Source of the DNA: Phytophthora sp. 'mugwort'
Taxonomy: Eukaryota > Oomycota > Peronosporomycetes > Peronosporales > Peronosporaceae
Direction: 5' to 3'
NCBI GenBank assembly: GCA_033558025.1
Contig: JAUCEF010000003.1
Coordinates: 496,001 to 560,000, forward strand
Length of the DNA stretch: 64,000 nucleotides
In this document: piece by piece, positions 63,725 through 64,000 of the stretch
How positions within the stretch are numbered: position 1 is the first letter of the stretch
Layout of the letters: every line of letters begins with the position of its first letter
Made by a program: the position numbers and the translations under genes
Notes under the pieces: generated by a model
What the model was told of the DNA's origin: nothing
What the model saw: the letters and a program-made list of their open reading frames with translations, nothing else
Database searches by the model: none

Positions 63725-64000
63725 ATGATCGACTTCACTGAACTGGGGAGCACAGGCACTTTGGACCCAAAGACGGCCAAGTTCAACGACGATGCGATTT
63801 ATTTTTCTTGGTTTCTGTACAAAACGACAAGCCTACCGCGCGACAACGCATAGAGAAGCAACAGCAGGAGCAAGAGATCCGGGAGCAACAACGTCGAGAG
63901 CAGCAGCGACTTGACCAAGAGCGTCGCGAGCATCAGTGCATCGACGACAACGCATTGAAGAACAACGCCGCCCGGAAGAACAACGTCGTTTAGAACAACA
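63725..64000 (+). CDS. Possible gene start with Gln/Arg/Glu-rich coiled coil (3' partial)
   Basis: ATG at 63725 in good context (CGACCATGA) opens MIDFTELGSTGTLDPKTAKF and NDDAIYFSWFLYK before a stop near 63850. From about 63808 another frame reads a long RIEKQQQEQEIREQQRREQQ-type coil to the window edge. One frameshift or an unrecognised intron would join them. Family unknown. Confidence 0.35.

Overview
The window looks like nuclear DNA of an oomycete (Phytophthora or downy-mildew type). The main evidence is a broken Crinkler-type effector, a LINE ORF1 carrying an OTU domain, intron-bearing pogo-like transposases, a Sfi1-like Trp-repeat protein and a pair of START/FYVE-like proteins. No database could be searched, so family names rest on motifs read in the sequence. 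Few cellular genes are intact: a 5'-truncated Sfi1-like gene (1-4782), two FYVE-type paralogues (18799-20025 and 37343-38602, both minus strand) and a tRNA-Gly(GCC) gene (13900-13970). Almost everything else is mobile DNA at different stages of decay.

Layout. 1-5200: Sfi1-like gene, then a PDR-type ABC transporter fragment. 7156-11941: complete Ty1/Copia element on the minus strand, with two LTRs, a 5-bp target duplication (GAATT), and a primer site matching the anticodon arm of initiator tRNA-Met. 12.6-18 kb: SET-domain remnant, tRNA-Gly between direct repeats, MULE remnant, pogo/Tc5-like remnant. 21.5-29.6 kb: an intron-containing pogo-like transposase cut off by a chromodomain Ty3/Gypsy element. 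29.65-33 kb: LINE ORF1 (zinc knuckle plus OTU) with no reverse transcriptase. 33-36.4 kb: oomycete Myb/SAP-like ORFs and the Crinkler pseudogene. 39207-43270: a huge palindrome made of two head-to-head copies of one pogo-like transposon. 43.8-46.9 kb: MULE and pogo-like remnants.

The most remarkable object is a complete Polinton/Maverick virus-like element, 46946-62718 (15,773 bp). It is bounded by about 251-bp terminal inverted repeats beginning AGTAGTGG and by an exact 6-bp target duplication ATAAAC, and it sits inside a pogo-like transposase reading frame whose two halves flank it. It carries protein-primed DNA polymerase B, a DD35E integrase with chromodomain, a packaging ATPase, an adenain-like protease, a double-jelly-roll-type major capsid protein, a fibre-like protein ending in a Peptidase S74-type chaperone domain, a pVI-like amphipathic protein, two ExoX-C-like proteins and several unknown genes. 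Nearly every gene has one or a few frameshifts or stops, many at A-runs. It is therefore either a recent fossil or a sequence with indel errors. Divergent gene pairs share a TCTATATA-type motif upstream of their start codons.
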